Counted from the first letter of the stretch, positions 11,832 to 23,950 are shown. The stretch is 64,000 nt of DNA from Flaveria trinervia (GCA_025506515.1 CM046453.1:5859410-5923409); one strand, 5' to 3'. Notes: generated by a model not told the origin, from the letters alone. Numbers and translations: made by a program.

Positions 11832-13808
11832 TGTAACACCCAGTTATTTTAAAAACAAAGACAAGAATTGAAGAATAAAAGAAAGAAAAGCAATAAACCC
11901 AAGTTGAGGGGTTAAAAATGTAAAAAAGGACAAAAGTACACAAAAGTTGATGTAAAGGTGGGCATGGCGGCCACCCTCTTTTAACAATCACTTTTCTTCG
12001 GTTTTAGAGAGAGAGAGAAATGAAGAGAGCATAACTCTCGACTGAAGAAAAGAAGAAGAAGAGAAATTGAATTCAAGGTAAGAATTCAAGGTTTTTAAGT
12101 GTTTATGACGAGTTTTATCTCAGTTACATGCTTATGTGCTTATATGCTTGTGTATGTGTCCATGTGTGTGTGTGTTGGTGTGTTTTTAGGTGTTTGAACT
12201 CATTTGCAAGCGGGTTAGAAGGAAGAAACACCCAAGTTGCACTAGGTGAGTTTCTAGACCCCGGTTTCTACTTGTTTTAAACATCTTTGGGGCTGAAAAT
12301 GTATTTAAAACGGTTTTTACAATGTTTATGTATGTTTGCCCGTATGTATTATGCATGTTGGATGTTGGTTCTTGAATGCTTATAGGTTCTTTATGTTTAT
12401 AATAGCCACGTTAAGCTTAGAACATATGAGTTTGATGATTGGGTTTGAAAACATACTAGAAATATGTTAAACAGAAGGTTCATGCGCCTAGATTAGGCTC
12501 ATGCGCCTGGGATGCCTTAGAAGAACTTAAGTATAGCCCATGCGCCTGAACAGTGGTCCATGCGCCTAGAAATATTAGTCGGACGACTAAGTGTAGGGCC
12601 ATGCGCCCAAGTGGCCCATGCGCCTAAGTGTCCATGCGTCCGAATAACCCATGCTCCTAAGTGTTCATACACCCGAATGGAGTCCATGCGCCTGAATTGT
12701 TCATGCGCCTAAGAGTTAAAGCAGTTAAGTGTTTACTGATGTGCCTACATAGTAATGAAACGCCCAAACAGGGCTCATGTGCCCAAATAGTGTCTAAGCG
12801 CCCAACACTTAGAATTTATTACAGAATTCTTGGGAGTTTGTGCTCTTATGGTTTTGACCGAGGTTTGACTAGGGCTTATTAATAATGGGTTTCATGCATG
12901 ATTATGATTGCCTTATGATTGTTCCTTATTATTATTATTATTGTTATTATTATTATTACTTATAGTGTGTGACTTGACGTGGTATGTTTATTATCGTAAC
13001 GTAAAGTATATTGTAATAATAAAGAGAAAGAGCAATAAAAAAGAGAAGAGGAATATTAATAAAATGATAATAAGTCTTGCAAGCTTACAGGAGGTACACG
13101 ACCGTGTTGTCGTTAGCTCAACTGTGCTGCGGGTTAGCTACCCTATTATGCACACAGGGCCAGTCATTGAGATTGGCAGGACCTCTGTAGTGTACCCTAG
13201 GTGATTGGGTCGGCTTTGTATACAGTAAACAGAACCCTCTTGAGGGATATAGATGGCCCATCACCAGTTTTCACCGCGCATACAGTTTAGGGTATTGCTC
13301 ATGGTCCATACATAAAGTGAAAGATAAAGATAAAAGAGTACAAAACATACAAGGCATACAGTAAAGAGAACGAACCGTATCTGTTCATATAGTTAATGCG
13401 TGCTCGTATACAAAGTAAGAGTTGTATTTCATAGAAAGAGTATTTTCATATACAACATACAGAAAGTATTTTATTACTTTTAAAACTAAAACTCACTCAG
13501 CAACACTGACTTTTATACATTTTCAGTTGGCATGTAATTATTGCTGAGGATGGCATGAGGGTGAAGCCACTTGGCAGGAAAAGACTCACATCCATTCGTA
13601 TTTTATGCTACTGTTGTTTTGTAATGCAGTAAAACAATTCTTTTGTAATCAGCTAAATGATGATGTATTGCTCAACAACAGTGTTTTAAATGAAATGAAT
13701 GGTTTTTGATAAATTATTTCCAATGCTTAAGTTTGTATAATTATAATGTTTAATGTTTTAACTGCTTTGATTGACCAACCGTGAGGTCTCCGGGAAGGGG
13801 GCCTTACA
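11832..13808 (+). repeat. 3' LTR of the gypsy element
   Basis: The LTR begins TGTAACACCCAG directly after a purine-rich tract and ends CCTTACA, about 1977 bp. Its end matches the truncated 5' LTR. An inverted family member occurs as a solo LTR at 20054-22132. It contains a distinctive array of CATGCGCCT words (12481-12806) and a TTA/TTG microsatellite near 12928-12960. No coding capacity is apparent. Confidence 0.8.
12481..12806 (+). repeat. Interspersed CATGCGCCT array inside LTR
   Basis: The nonamer CATGCGCCT occurs seven times exactly, and about seven more times with one to three changes (for example CATGCGCCC, CATGCGTCC, CATGCTCCT), spaced roughly 15-40 bp apart. It begins about 650 bp from the LTR start. 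The spacers are largely unrelated, so this is a word-based array rather than a simple tandem repeat. Confidence 0.8.
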
Positions 13809-15266
13809 CTTTATTTGTTGGTAACGTAATCATGTACCCATTGTCCATATTGGTTCATCCAAAATCTATTCTCCAACCAAAACCTTTACCTTATCCAATA
13901 TCCTTCATGTTCCTGAATTAAAACAAAGCCTATTATCTGTTCAATTATTTTATGTAGATACAATGTTTTCTTTGAATTTCACTCCTCATATTTTGTTGTG
14001 AAGGACGAGTCTACTCGCACTATCCTTCTGACGGGCCCCAGTGAACAGGGATTGTACTCCATTCGTCTTCCACAACTCAGTCTTTGGCCAAGCTTGTTTT
14101 CATTGTTGTCAAGGCTTCTAGTGATGTTTGGCATCAACGTTTAGGCCATCCACATGCTTAAGTGTTTTGTTCCATTATTTCTTATTGCTTTTTACCCGTT
14201 TCGAATAAATTATCAACTACATTGTGTTCTTCTTGTCAATTGGGAAAATCATCAAAGTTGTCTTTACCAGATTCTACTTTTCATAGCAATAATATTTTGG
14301 ATCTTATTTATTGTGATGTTTGTGGTCCCTCATCCACATCCTCTATTAATGGTCATAGTTATTATTATTATGTGTTGATTACCACTCGTGATATATGTGG
14401 TTTTATCCTTTAATTCAAAAATCTGATGCTTATCCAGTTTTAACTAACTTCATCACCATGGCCGAACATCAATTTAACACCAAAATTGAAATGTATACAA
14501 TCTGATTGGGGAGGGTAGTTTCATCCTGTTACAACCTTTTGTCGTGACATTGGCATTCTTCATCGTCGTTCATGCCCTCACACACGTGAGCATAACGACT
14601 TCATTGAACGTCGTCATCGTCACGTTGTGGAAACTGGGCTTACTCTCCTGGCTCATTCTAGTCTGCCATACCGTTTTTGGTATTTTTCTTTTGAAACTAC
14701 TGTGTACTTAATCATCTACTTTCCTCTTGTTTTTCCTCAAATAATCTCTTTTTGATTTGTTTTTAGACATAAACCTAAATACTCCTTTCTCTATGTCATT
14801 GGTTGTCAATGTTCCCTTTCCTGTGATTGTATAATCATCACAAATTGATTTTCGCTCCACTCCTTGCATTTTTCTTGGTTGCAGCCTTGTTCACCATGGT
14901 TATAGATGTCTCGATCCTTTAACTGACCGGATTTACGTTGCTAGACACGTTTGTTTCAATGAACTTGTCTTCCCTTATCAACCTACCACCCATACATGCG
15001 TTCCATCCTCCTCTGCCTCTCCCTATATCTCTATCTAGCCTACTCCACCACCTAGTTTTTCACTTGTTTGTCCTTCATCGCCCTAATCTTCTCACTCATA
15101 ACCACCTGATCCATAACCTCCCCACCTAGCTCCAGTCTCTTCTTCCTCACCATATCCCACATCTGCCCACGGGAAAATGTTCCTCCTCCCTTCACGACCA
15201 TGCCACCACCACCACCCTCGCGGACTCGTCCCTCCAATCTTCGTCCCAATCTTAAACACCCCAACC
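13809..15266 (+). pseudogene. Ty1/copia pol remnant (3' half of split copia)
   Basis: Immediately after the gypsy LTR, copia coding DNA resumes in broken frames. It holds a protease-end segment (ILHVPELKQSLLSVQ) and the GAG-pre-integrase region. The integrase follows, with a CSSCQLGKSSKLSLP knuckle and LDLIYCDVCGPSS near 14240-14335. The integrase C-terminal part (FRSTPCIFLGCS, GYRCLDPLTDRIYVARHV) lies near 14850-14960, and then a proline/serine-rich linker. Stops and frameshifts are frequent. Reverse transcriptase and RNase H are absent because the element ends at the start of the 15267-15534 repeat. It continues the gag remnant at 6003-6755. Confidence 0.7.
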
Positions 15267-15534
15267 ATTAAGCACCCATTAGTTGCACATAAAAATAACA
15301 AGAAAACTACACTTCAACATCTTTAAAAGAAAAGTAATCTTTTTTATAACCGGACCAGACGACAAACCAGTCATCTTACCCGTCAACCGATTGAACCAGT
15401 TGTACTAGATTTAAGAATCGAATGATATCATAATTATATATGTATATTATATATGCTATATATATTTATATATTCAATATAAGCATTTTTATATGCATTT
15501 TATAGTTATATATAAAACTTAATAATAATATTAT
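15267..15534. repeat. Long direct repeat, copy A
   Basis: This 268-bp segment is repeated in the same orientation at 23056-23355. Both begin ATTAAGCACCCATTAGTTGCA and end TAAAACTTAATAATAATATTAT. They differ by point changes and by the length of an internal TA tract. The flanks beyond both ends are unrelated. Confidence 0.85.
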
Positions 15535-16166
15535 AGTTCTAAGATTTTAACCAATAAATTTGTTCAATGGATATGAACAATTTATTGATGTTGATCAATA
15601 ACTAAGATATGCTATTCAATTGATTTGAATATAGATCCAAGTTAATCAAACGATGTACTTGTTGAACGACAAATCACAAATCACACACAAAAAATGTTTG
15701 CTTAAAAGAAAAGCAATAGATCTAATCAGTAAAAACTGACAAATCTAGAGAACTCAGTAAAAAAAATTAAACACAATTAACACTGATAGATCAATCGATC
15801 TAAATCAATGAGCACTTGGCTCTGATACCACCTATGAATCCAAGGATTGCAATCAGGAATTATTAGTGTTAATTCAAGTCAACGTTTGCAGAATCAACGT
15901 TAACTTGGTTTAATTGTTTGTTATTAATTTCAATATCAATAATGTTTAAGATGTTCAATATCAATTAATGAATTGACAAAGTTCAATTCAAATATATTTC
16001 ATTAAAACATGTTAATGATTACAATCGAATAAACAATGAATGAACGATATGATTTGAGTGATTGATGATGATGTGACGGTTGCTAGGGTTTTGATTTGTG
16101 TGATTTGATGTTTGATGGTTGTAATGTTGTAGGGGTTTGTCGTCAAAACCGTCTTCTTGATGTGAA
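15535..16166 (-). mobile_element. Retroelement relic with antisense primer-binding site
   Basis: The sequence GGCTCTGATACCA at 15818-15830 is the reverse complement of the initiator tRNA-Met primer-binding site, so a minus-strand LTR element once had its 5' LTR to the right of this point. That LTR is cut by the plus-strand gypsy LTR starting at 16167. No coding sequence is visible. Confidence 0.4.
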
Positions 16167-18784
16167 TGTAACATCCTGTATTTTACGTTAATTAAAAGTT
16201 AACGTTGTTAATTCTTGTAAGGGTCATTATTGCCATTTATGAAACGTATGAGTTACTTATGTTTAATTCTTGGTTGCCCTTTAAAATTTTAATGTAAAGT
16301 CTATAACCTTGCTATTAAATTAAAATTTAATAATAATTGTAACAAGGATAATAATTATAATAGTAATAACACTAATGATAATGGCAATAATAATAATAAT
16401 GAATAATAATAAAACTATAATGTTAATAATATTAATAATAATAATAATATTATAAAAGCTTAAAAATTAATAAACTAGTAAAATCTAAACTTAATTAAGT
16501 TCGGGGGGTTAGTTTTGCAAATTATTAAACCTTAAAAGAAACTTTTAGCATAAAATAACAAGAGTATAAACAACAGGGACCATTTGTGTAACTTGCAAAA
16601 TCCCAAACCTTTTCCCCTTCTTCCCCGTAAATCCGGCAGGAGCTCCGGCTGAGCTCCGGCCGCTTCTTAATCGCACCAATCAACGGAAATCAAGCTTCAA
16701 AACCGTTCGAATTGGACTTGGTACTTGAATCGAACTTGTAACCATCAATGATTCAATTTGAAACGCTCAATATGTTGATGAATCGCCCGAAATCGAAACA
16801 CGTTTAACTTCTAACCGTTCAACGTACATATCGTGTTAATAACTCAATTAATGGAACCTAAACCATCGATTAACTATTCCTAACACACTATTACTCATAA
16901 TTTCATCCGAGAAACACACAAATCTCTCGTTAGTTTACCAATTCAGTCGCGAAACCACAGTTAATCGAACACCAACATCGGGGACTCTTAACCTGAAATT
17001 AACAGAGGGCTTATTCTTGTCGAGGCCTTTGGGAGTTTTCTGTAAAACGAATTGAATTGTGAATCACATTTGCATCGTGAACAATCTTCAACCAAGTCGG
17101 ACTTGTTCTTTTTTTGGCTCGTCCCCTTAGCATCAAAACACGTAATTAAATGAGTCTTTAGACTCAAAATCTTATGGGGGTCAAAAGACCAATGTTGATT
17201 TCGTTATCATATAGTTTGATGGTTCAATTTGGTGTTAATCCGATTCTAGGGTTCATGGATTTGGGGGAATGTCTTGAAGTTGTTTTTTTTTAGTTTGCAA
17301 ACCAAGGTAAACCAAGGCGAAGGCCCTGGTTCACTGGTAAGGTTGCTCACCCCACAAACATGAGGTCTCGGGTTGAACCCGAGCACCATCATGTAACTTT
17401 TTTAGGGGTTTTTAGCCCAAAATAAATTTCAGAAAATTTACAATAAATATAAAATTCCTTTTATAAACTTCCAAATTTTTTTTTAAAACCACCTAACTAT
17501 TTCTCTGGAAATTTATTTCTTATAATATATAATATTTTTATTAATTATTTTTAAACAAATGATAGAATTGGTTTAATTTCTTATAAACTAGACTTTAAAT
17601 ATTGTTAATTTACTAAATCATTATTTGTTCAAATAATATATTTAGATTATTTTTTTATAAGTTAGAATTAAAATATTGTTTTAACTTACTAGTATTATTT
17701 TTTCAAATATATAATTAAAATTATTTTCCTTTAAAATAGACCCTTAAATATTGTTATAACTCATTAAACATTATTTGTTCAAATAACAAGTATATATTAT
17801 TGTCTAAAATGAAGTTATTTTAAAAGTTTATTTAAACTATACTTAGACCTTGTTACAGGTAGTTTCTTTTTAAATATTGTATTATTTCCATTGTCTCAAA
17901 ACATGATCAAATATACCATTTTAGTTGGATTTAATTATTAAAACCCCAAATGCCAAACTGGAACCCTAGTCTTCGTTAATTCGAAAAACTACTAAAATCT
18001 TGTATACATATATATTTATTTTAGGTGCATCATGAAGGAATACGTTGAAACGATGCTTGTTATTATTTCTTATTATCGTCAATTATATACTTATTTGATC
18101 AAGTGAGTATTTCTATACTCCTTTTTATATTTTTACACTTTGGGGTGAAACATGTTATTTTATAAACCTTGCACTTGTAAACACGTTTGATTCTTGTAAA
18201 CTTATGGCAATTTACTTGTATGTTGTGGTTAGTTGATCTTTGTAGCTACCATGTAATATCGAATATATGTACAATCATTAACTATTGCTAGCCTGGCGAC
18301 GTCATAGATCTATGGGCCTGACAAGCCTGCTTGGTTGATCCAAGTACACTTAGCTAATCGTATATACTTGTAAACGTTTGAGACTTGTAAAACTTTGTCA
18401 AGGTTTGATTGTGCATTCTGTCTTACATCCCTAGTTACTTTTTTCTCTAACTTACAACATGAATTGCCATCTTTTATATACTTATGTATTGCAAACTATG
18501 GAAATCTCACCAACATTATGTTGACCCCTTATTTTTAACATGTTTCAGGAAACACCTAAGTTTGATGCACTTTTGAAGCTTATACACATCTAGGATTGGA
18601 CCTACCTAAATAAATGAATGAACTTGTTATATTATTATTATGTTTTCTTTATTTGAGACTTATGTTTGTAATATTACCTTTGAACTTATAAAAATATATC
18701 TGGATTTAATAATAGCGTTATGTGGTTGTGAACGATCTTAACTCTCACTCCTCGACGTTTCCGCCGTCAAGGTGGGGTGTGACA
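16167..18784 (+). repeat. Second Ty3/gypsy-type LTR (5' LTR, about 2.6 kb)
   Basis: It starts TGTAACATCCTG and ends GGGGTGTGACA. It is followed two bases later by TTGGTATTAGAGCC (18787-18800), an initiator tRNA-Met primer site with one C-to-T change. Its length and TGTAACA start resemble the Tekay-like LTRs nearby, but the body differs from the 11832 LTR. A SINE-like insertion is present at about 17304-17430. No matching 3' LTR is seen in this window. Confidence 0.65.
17304..17430 (+). mobile_element. tRNA-derived SINE-like insertion
   Basis: An A-box-like stretch (CTGGTTCACTGGTAAGG, 17326-17342) and a B-box-like stretch (GTCTCGGGTTGAACCCGAG, 17365-17383) lie at tRNA-like spacing. The B box is one base shorter than the usual GGGTTCGAACCC. 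Target-site duplications are not clear. It sits inside the LTR at 16167-18784. Confidence 0.55.
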
Positions 18785-20053
18785 TATTGGTATTAGAGCC
18801 CATAACTATAGGGATTTAGGTTATTAGAAACGGTGACCTAGACTATAGTATGCATGAACCTTATAGAGTCATAATTCAATAATGTAATTATATAGTTTGC
18901 AAGCTACATAGTGCTATGTCCTTCTATATGCAATTTGATGCCTTAGCATAGGATTGCCTAAAAATTGTTACTTGTCTTCCTAAACTTAACTTTGACACTT
19001 TGACTCTCCCCGAACATGAAACCTCTTAATCTTATTTTCGACGACACGTGGAATCTTATGCTTATGCTTATGACTTGGATCTTTAGACGTTAATTCTAAT
19101 CTATATAAATCTCATCAAGTTTTTGATTCCATGAACCTAAAAAATATTGTGTGACACATGGACACCTGTATCTTGGATTTCCTAGCGAAAGGCCTTCGGG
19201 CTAAGGTAAGCATTTCGCATAAATCCTACGGGACTAGTTATGCTTACCTGGGGATTTCTGGGATGAGCGATAAACTATGGTCGATATACACAAGTTTTAA
19301 GGCAAATGGGTCAATTTACCTTGACGTGTCAATGTTTCCGAATGGTAATGCATTACCAAATGGAATCATCTGGTTTATATTTAAAATATCAAAATTCTGG
19401 ATTCCTTGGACTGGTTTTTCATTAAAACTCTAATATCTTCTCATTTCTATCTACAGAATGTTCCCGTTAATATTAAACTCGTTATACTCCTCAATTCCTA
19501 CGTTTAAATAACGTTATACGTTGTGCAATTTATGTAACTATCTTCATACCTTGATCAACGTGTACATGGATCTTAATATATCCAAAGATATTGGTCGTCT
19601 AAACCGAATGGTTTTTAAAACTTAAATTGTTACTTAGGGTTTTCAAATGTTCTTAAAGTGTGTCACATAACTGAATCATGCAATGCTGAAAGTTGGAATA
19701 CCTGCATCTCGGGATACCTTGTCTAGGTAAGGTATACACATAAATTTGACTTGATCGTTGGATCCGTTTATCTGACTTGGAACTCATGAGATGGGGGTTC
19801 GCTTATAGGTACGCATGTCTACCGTAAAGTTGTGGTTGACGTAACACTTTGAGAAGTCAACGCATTCCCCTTTATTTTGAACCGAAAGTTTACATCTTAT
19901 TATTGTGTTGAATCATTTCCGTCTTTGATCTTGTTTTCCTGACTTAAAACATTCACGATTTGAGAACCTAACATAATTAACTCTGTTACCCCGAACTTTA
20001 ACCTTAATCCTAGCAAGCATGATTTCTTTTCCTGTTAATGTTACATTGAGTGA
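18785..20053 (+). mobile_element. Non-coding interior of second gypsy element
   Basis: The region follows the primer-binding site but no gag or pol reading frame is recognisable. It contains two small perfect hairpins: AGGTAAGCAT (19204-19213) pairs with ATGCTTACCT (19240-19249), and ATACCTT (19714-19720) pairs with AAGGTAT (19729-19735). The interior is interrupted at 20054 by a solo LTR. Confidence 0.4.
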
Positions 20054-20552
20054 TGTAAGGCCCGTTTTCCGGGACGCTTACAGTTGGTCAACCATTGCAC
20101 ATAAAACATACATTTACAGTTATTTTAAATAAACATTCACACCGAAAACATTCAAAAATGGCATTTCATTTCATCATAAAAACTTCTGCAAAATAATGTA
20201 TTGTTGTCGGTTACAAAATTTCAATGTTGTATTACATCACAAAAGCTTTATATAAATGGATGCCATCCAAAAGAGCTGAGCAGCTGCCTCGTGCCATCCT
20301 CAACAACATTACCTGCCAACTGGAAACACATAAAAGTCAGCATTGCTGAGTGAGTTCTGGTTTTATAATAAACATACTTTTCATTCGTAAAACCATTCTT
20401 TCACTCAAAATCATATTATGCTTTACATTTGTTCGTGATCATACATCATACGTACATATAGATAATATAATTATTATCTTCTTCATTCTTTCATTCATAC
20501 TTCCATTCATTCGTCATTTCATTCCTTACTTTCATCACCACCATGAACTTTA

Positions 20553-20756
20553 CCCTTCATGCTCATGATAGTGTGCCTAAGCCTATAAAAGACCTTCATT
20601 GGTGGTGCCCAGCACCAAGTGGTCACAGTACCTAAGGTAAAGTTTAGGTATACCATTGTCATATGCTATTCCCTTCATGCTCATGATACTGGACCTAAGC
20701 CTATAAAAGACCTTCATCAGTGGTGCCCAGCACAAGTGGTCACAATACCTAAGGCA
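20553..20756. repeat. About 118-bp tandem duplication within the solo LTR
   Basis: Two copies start CCCTTCATGCTCATGATA at 20553 and 20671. Each runs through CCTAAGCCTATAAAAGACCTTC and GGTGCCCAGCAC to AGTGGTCACA..ACCTAAGG. The 11832-13808 LTR shows no obvious equivalent duplication. Confidence 0.75.
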
Positions 20757-21190
20757 CGCAACAATGGTTCATCCATATGGTCAATCACAAAGAAAGACCC
20801 CAATGTGCATCCTTTGGGGTAGCTAACCCGCACACCGTTGAGCTAACACATACAATGGGTGTGCACTTTCATACATTTGCTTGCAAGCCTTTCTTACATT
20901 CCTTCATTCATTAATACACGCATTTATCATCATGTTCCTCTTTCGTTATCTTTCACTTTACGTTACATAATAATTTGTTCATTCATTACCATAACACGTA
21001 AAGTCATAGGAAAGATAATCACATATTATCACAAGGAACATAAACATATCATTCATACATCATCATGCACGGCATCATACATACATAACATACATCATGT
21101 ATAACCATGCAACATCATCATCATCATGCATAAGCATCAAGTACATATCATTACATGCCCATCATACCATCTATGACCCCAAAAGTCAAC

Positions 21191-21435
21191 TTGACATACT
21201 TCATCTGCATTTCCCAGACTTAGCCAAATGCTCATCCGCATTGACATACCTCATCCGCATTTCCCAGACTTAGTCAAATGCTCATCCACATTGACATACC
21301 TCATCCGTATTTCACAGACTTAGTCAAATGCTTATCCACATTTCATGCACTTAGTCATGTTCATCCGCATTTGACTTCATCCGCATTGACTTACCCATTG
21401 GTTAATGTTCATCTGCGTTAACCCTTTCTATCCGC
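21191..21435 (-). repeat. TCATCCGCATT array inside the solo LTR
   Basis: Three 50-bp units start TTGACATAC at 21191, 21241 and 21291, each carrying two TCATCCGCATT-type words. Further words continue to about 21435, giving roughly ten in all. On the LTR sense strand the word reads AATGCGGATGA. The array occupies about the same position in the LTR (roughly 690-940 from the start) as the CATGCGCCT array in the other family member. Confidence 0.8.
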
Positions 21436-22132
21436 ATTTACTTCTAAACACTTAGGCAGATTTAAAAACTTAACAAGTGGGTCTAAAACATCATATTCGA
21501 TTTCCATGCACCATTCATCATGTTTTAAGCTTAAATCTTACCCTCTAACCCTTAGAAACACAATCATACATCATCAAGCATGAACATAGTCACACATCAC
21601 ATCATAACATCATCATACATACATTCAAGCATACGGTCTGAAACCCAGTTTAATAAAAACATACATTCATGCATTTCCAGCTCCAAAATCAGTTAAAAAC
21701 CAATAAAAGAGGGGTCCTAGAACTCACCTTTGCAGCTCTTGAGTGTGGCTTCTTCCAAATTCGTTTGCAAATTGAATTCAACCTCCTAGAAACCCACAAA
21801 AAAAACATACCCGAACACATACAAACACACATAAGCATTCACCCGAGGATAAGACGGTAAGAACATCATAAAAGCATGAATTCTTACCTTGAATTCGAAT
21901 TGTTTCTTGTTCTTCCTTCAAATCCGAGAATTTGCTGCTCCCAGCTACTCTCTCTCTCTAAAACCCGAAAATCAGTGGTGTATGTGACATATGGGCGGCC
22001 ATAACGCCTTTTACACCCACTTTTCAAACATTTTGTTCTTTTGGACACTTTTACCCCTAGACTTGGGTTTTTCTTTTCCTTCTTTTTCTTCACTTATTCT
22101 TCTTTCTTGTCTAAAAATAGCTGGGTGTTACA

Positions 22133-23055
22133 TGTGATTTGAAGTTTCTGAATTTCTAGCCGATATTCTCTTCGTTTGCTAAGTCGAGCTTTATAAAAAC
22201 TTCAAACCGTTTTTGTATCGTAGGCAATGCAAGAGTCCGCAAGTCAACCTATGACTAAGGACACTCGTATCCTCTAAATGATTATATCTCATCAAAACAG
22301 GGGTGACTCCCTTACTTTGGTGATGACTTTCCTTTCGCTATTACTGTTCTTATGAAATTTCATCGTCAAGACAGAAGTGAATCTCATACCTTGATTAGTA
22401 TTTCCTTCTTTTTTTTATGAATTCGTATTTTACAAATGGAATTACCTCTTTAAAATATGAGTAAAATTTCGTATCTTGATGATGGTTTTCAATTTTTGTG
22501 TTGTGTGTTTTATGAAATCTCATCCACTGAATCGGGGTGATTTCCTTCTTTTGAGGACAGATTTCAATCATTTTCCTTTGGAACTCGTATTTCACAAATG
22601 AAATGACCCCACCAAAATAGGATTGAATCTCGTATTTTTGGTGACAAAGGTCAGTTCTCGATTGTTTTCTTGTTATTATGAAATTCAATCATCAAAATAG
22701 GCGTGAAATTCATACCTTGATGATAATATCACCCGTTTAAAATTTTATAGATGGTATTTTCCTCAAATGAAATGACCCATCAAAGTAGGAGTGAATTCCG
22801 TTTTTTGATGAAACTTTTCATTTTGCTATATTTTTGTTTCTATAAAACTTCACTGTTAAGATATGAGTGATTATCCTTACCTTAATGGTAAGTTACCTCA
22901 TTTTATTCTTATGGATCCTCAACAATGAGTTAGGATCAAGCTCTTGTTTGGTAGTTAAAAATCATACTTTGGGAAATACACCACCAAACTAGGAGTGATA
23001 ATATTCTTTGTTTGATGAATAGATAACATATTAAAGTTAACCATATGAGCTGATA
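22133..23055. repeat. Degenerate tandem repeats in retroelement interior
   Basis: From about 22290 to 23000 a motif of the form TATGAAATYNCATC..AAAATAGGNGTGAATCTCNTACCTTGATGAT recurs roughly every 75-85 bp, with a higher-order spacing near 150 bp. No coding function is apparent. A minus-strand frame through it reads two similar blocks (FGGVISFVKYEF and FKEVIPFVKYEF) purely because of the repeat. It probably continues the non-coding interior interrupted by the solo LTR. Confidence 0.55.
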
Positions 23056-23222
23056 ATTAAGCACCCATTAGTTGCAGATAAAAAATAACAAGAAAAACTA
23101 CATTTCGACATCTTTAAAACAAAAGTAATATTTTTTTATAACCGTATCGGACGAAAAACCAGTCATCTTACCCATCGACGGATTGCACCAGTTGTACTAG
23201 ATTTAAGAATCGAATGATATCA

Positions 23223-23299
<77 letters not shown>

Positions 23300-23355
23300 A
23301 TAAGCATTTTTGTATGCATTTTATAGTTATATATAAAACTTAATAATAATATTAT
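23056..23355. repeat. Long direct repeat, copy B, with expanded TA tract
   Basis: This is the second copy of the segment at 15267-15534, in the same orientation. The TA microsatellite inside it (about 23227-23293) is longer and purer than in copy A, which accounts for the larger size. Confidence 0.85.
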
Positions 23356-23950
23356 GCCCAACACTTACTTCATCAAATCTGACCCGACTCCAAGTTTTCG
23401 ATCTGACCACTGAACCGATCGAACCATCTGGTTCGTTGTCTACAAAATGAATTGGTGTGGTTCAGACCAGTAGCCACTCCGAATCCTGATCCTACTGGTT
23501 CGACACCGTCCATGCTCGCTAGCTTTCAACTTTTTAGTTTCTAGTTTAATTATTTATTTGGGACCCGCCTTTTACTTTAGTTTTTGTTCATTTACCGGAT
23601 TGGTATTTTAGGGCTTTTATATTATTTTTGTTATTTTAAGTAAGGACAAACAAGGCAAAAGGGTTTTTTGTTTGATTTGTTACAGGTAAGGCAAAAGGGT
23701 TTTTTGTTTGATTTGTTACAAGTAAGGGCAAAAGGGTAAAGTTACATGAATCTAACAAAGAAACTAACCTCAATTAAATTTTGAACCAAACATAAAAGCA
23801 AAGATAACACTTGAGGACTATATCTAGATTTTTTAAAGTTTAATAACCAAAATCAAAATTGAACACAAAGCACAAGGACCATCGTTGTAATTTACTCATA
23901 ATTTTTAATTTAGTTTCAAATTAATAAAACCGGACCATCGGGTCGGGATC
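23356..23950. repeat. Intergenic upstream of MDN1, with 36-bp tandem duplication
   Basis: The first part (23356-23520) contains ACTGGTTCGAC/GAACCATCTGGTTCG words typical of degenerate hAT-type repeats but no clear ends. At 23652-23735 a 36-bp unit (AAGGCAAAAGGGTTTTTTGT...TACAGGT) is present just over two times. The rest is AT-rich and may include distal promoter sequence of MDN1. Confidence 0.45.

Larger units (their letters stand above)
6756..13808 (+). mobile_element. Tekay-like Ty3/gypsy retrotransposon nested in copia
   Basis: The element has a truncated 5' LTR (about 6812-6885), a primer-binding site TTGGTATCAGAGC at 6888-6900, a decayed gag-pol (7243-11792), a purine-rich tract near 11816-11830 and a 3' LTR (11832-13808). 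Pol order is protease, reverse transcriptase, RNase H, integrase, which makes it Ty3/gypsy. The last domain (KVVPLVRVQWKHRKGSESTW) resembles the chromodomain-like tail of Tekay/Del chromoviruses. The first roughly 55 bases (6756-6811) match neither copia nor LTR, and 6756-6776 resembles the element's own reverse transcriptase at 9409-9429. Some copia DNA between gag and protease is missing at the insertion point, so the left junction is rearranged. Confidence 0.8.
20054..22132 (-). repeat. Solo LTR, minus orientation, same family as 11832-13808
   Basis: Read on the minus strand it starts TGTAACACCCAGCTATTTTTAG and ends in CCGGGAAAACGGGCCTTACA, matching both ends of the 11832-13808 LTR. Length is about 2079 bp. 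The flanking pentamers AGTGA (20049-20053) and TGTGA (22133-22137) match at four of five bases, fitting a target-site duplication. No internal region is present on either side, so it is a solo LTR left by LTR-LTR recombination. Confidence 0.75.

Noticed and set aside
17326..17383. A tRNA gene
   Set aside because: A- and B-box-like elements exist, but no acceptor stem or full cloverleaf can be formed. A SINE fits better.
22395..22688. A 97-residue minus-strand frame with internal repeats
   Set aside because: The protein repeat follows from the degenerate DNA repeat. There is no codon-use or family support.
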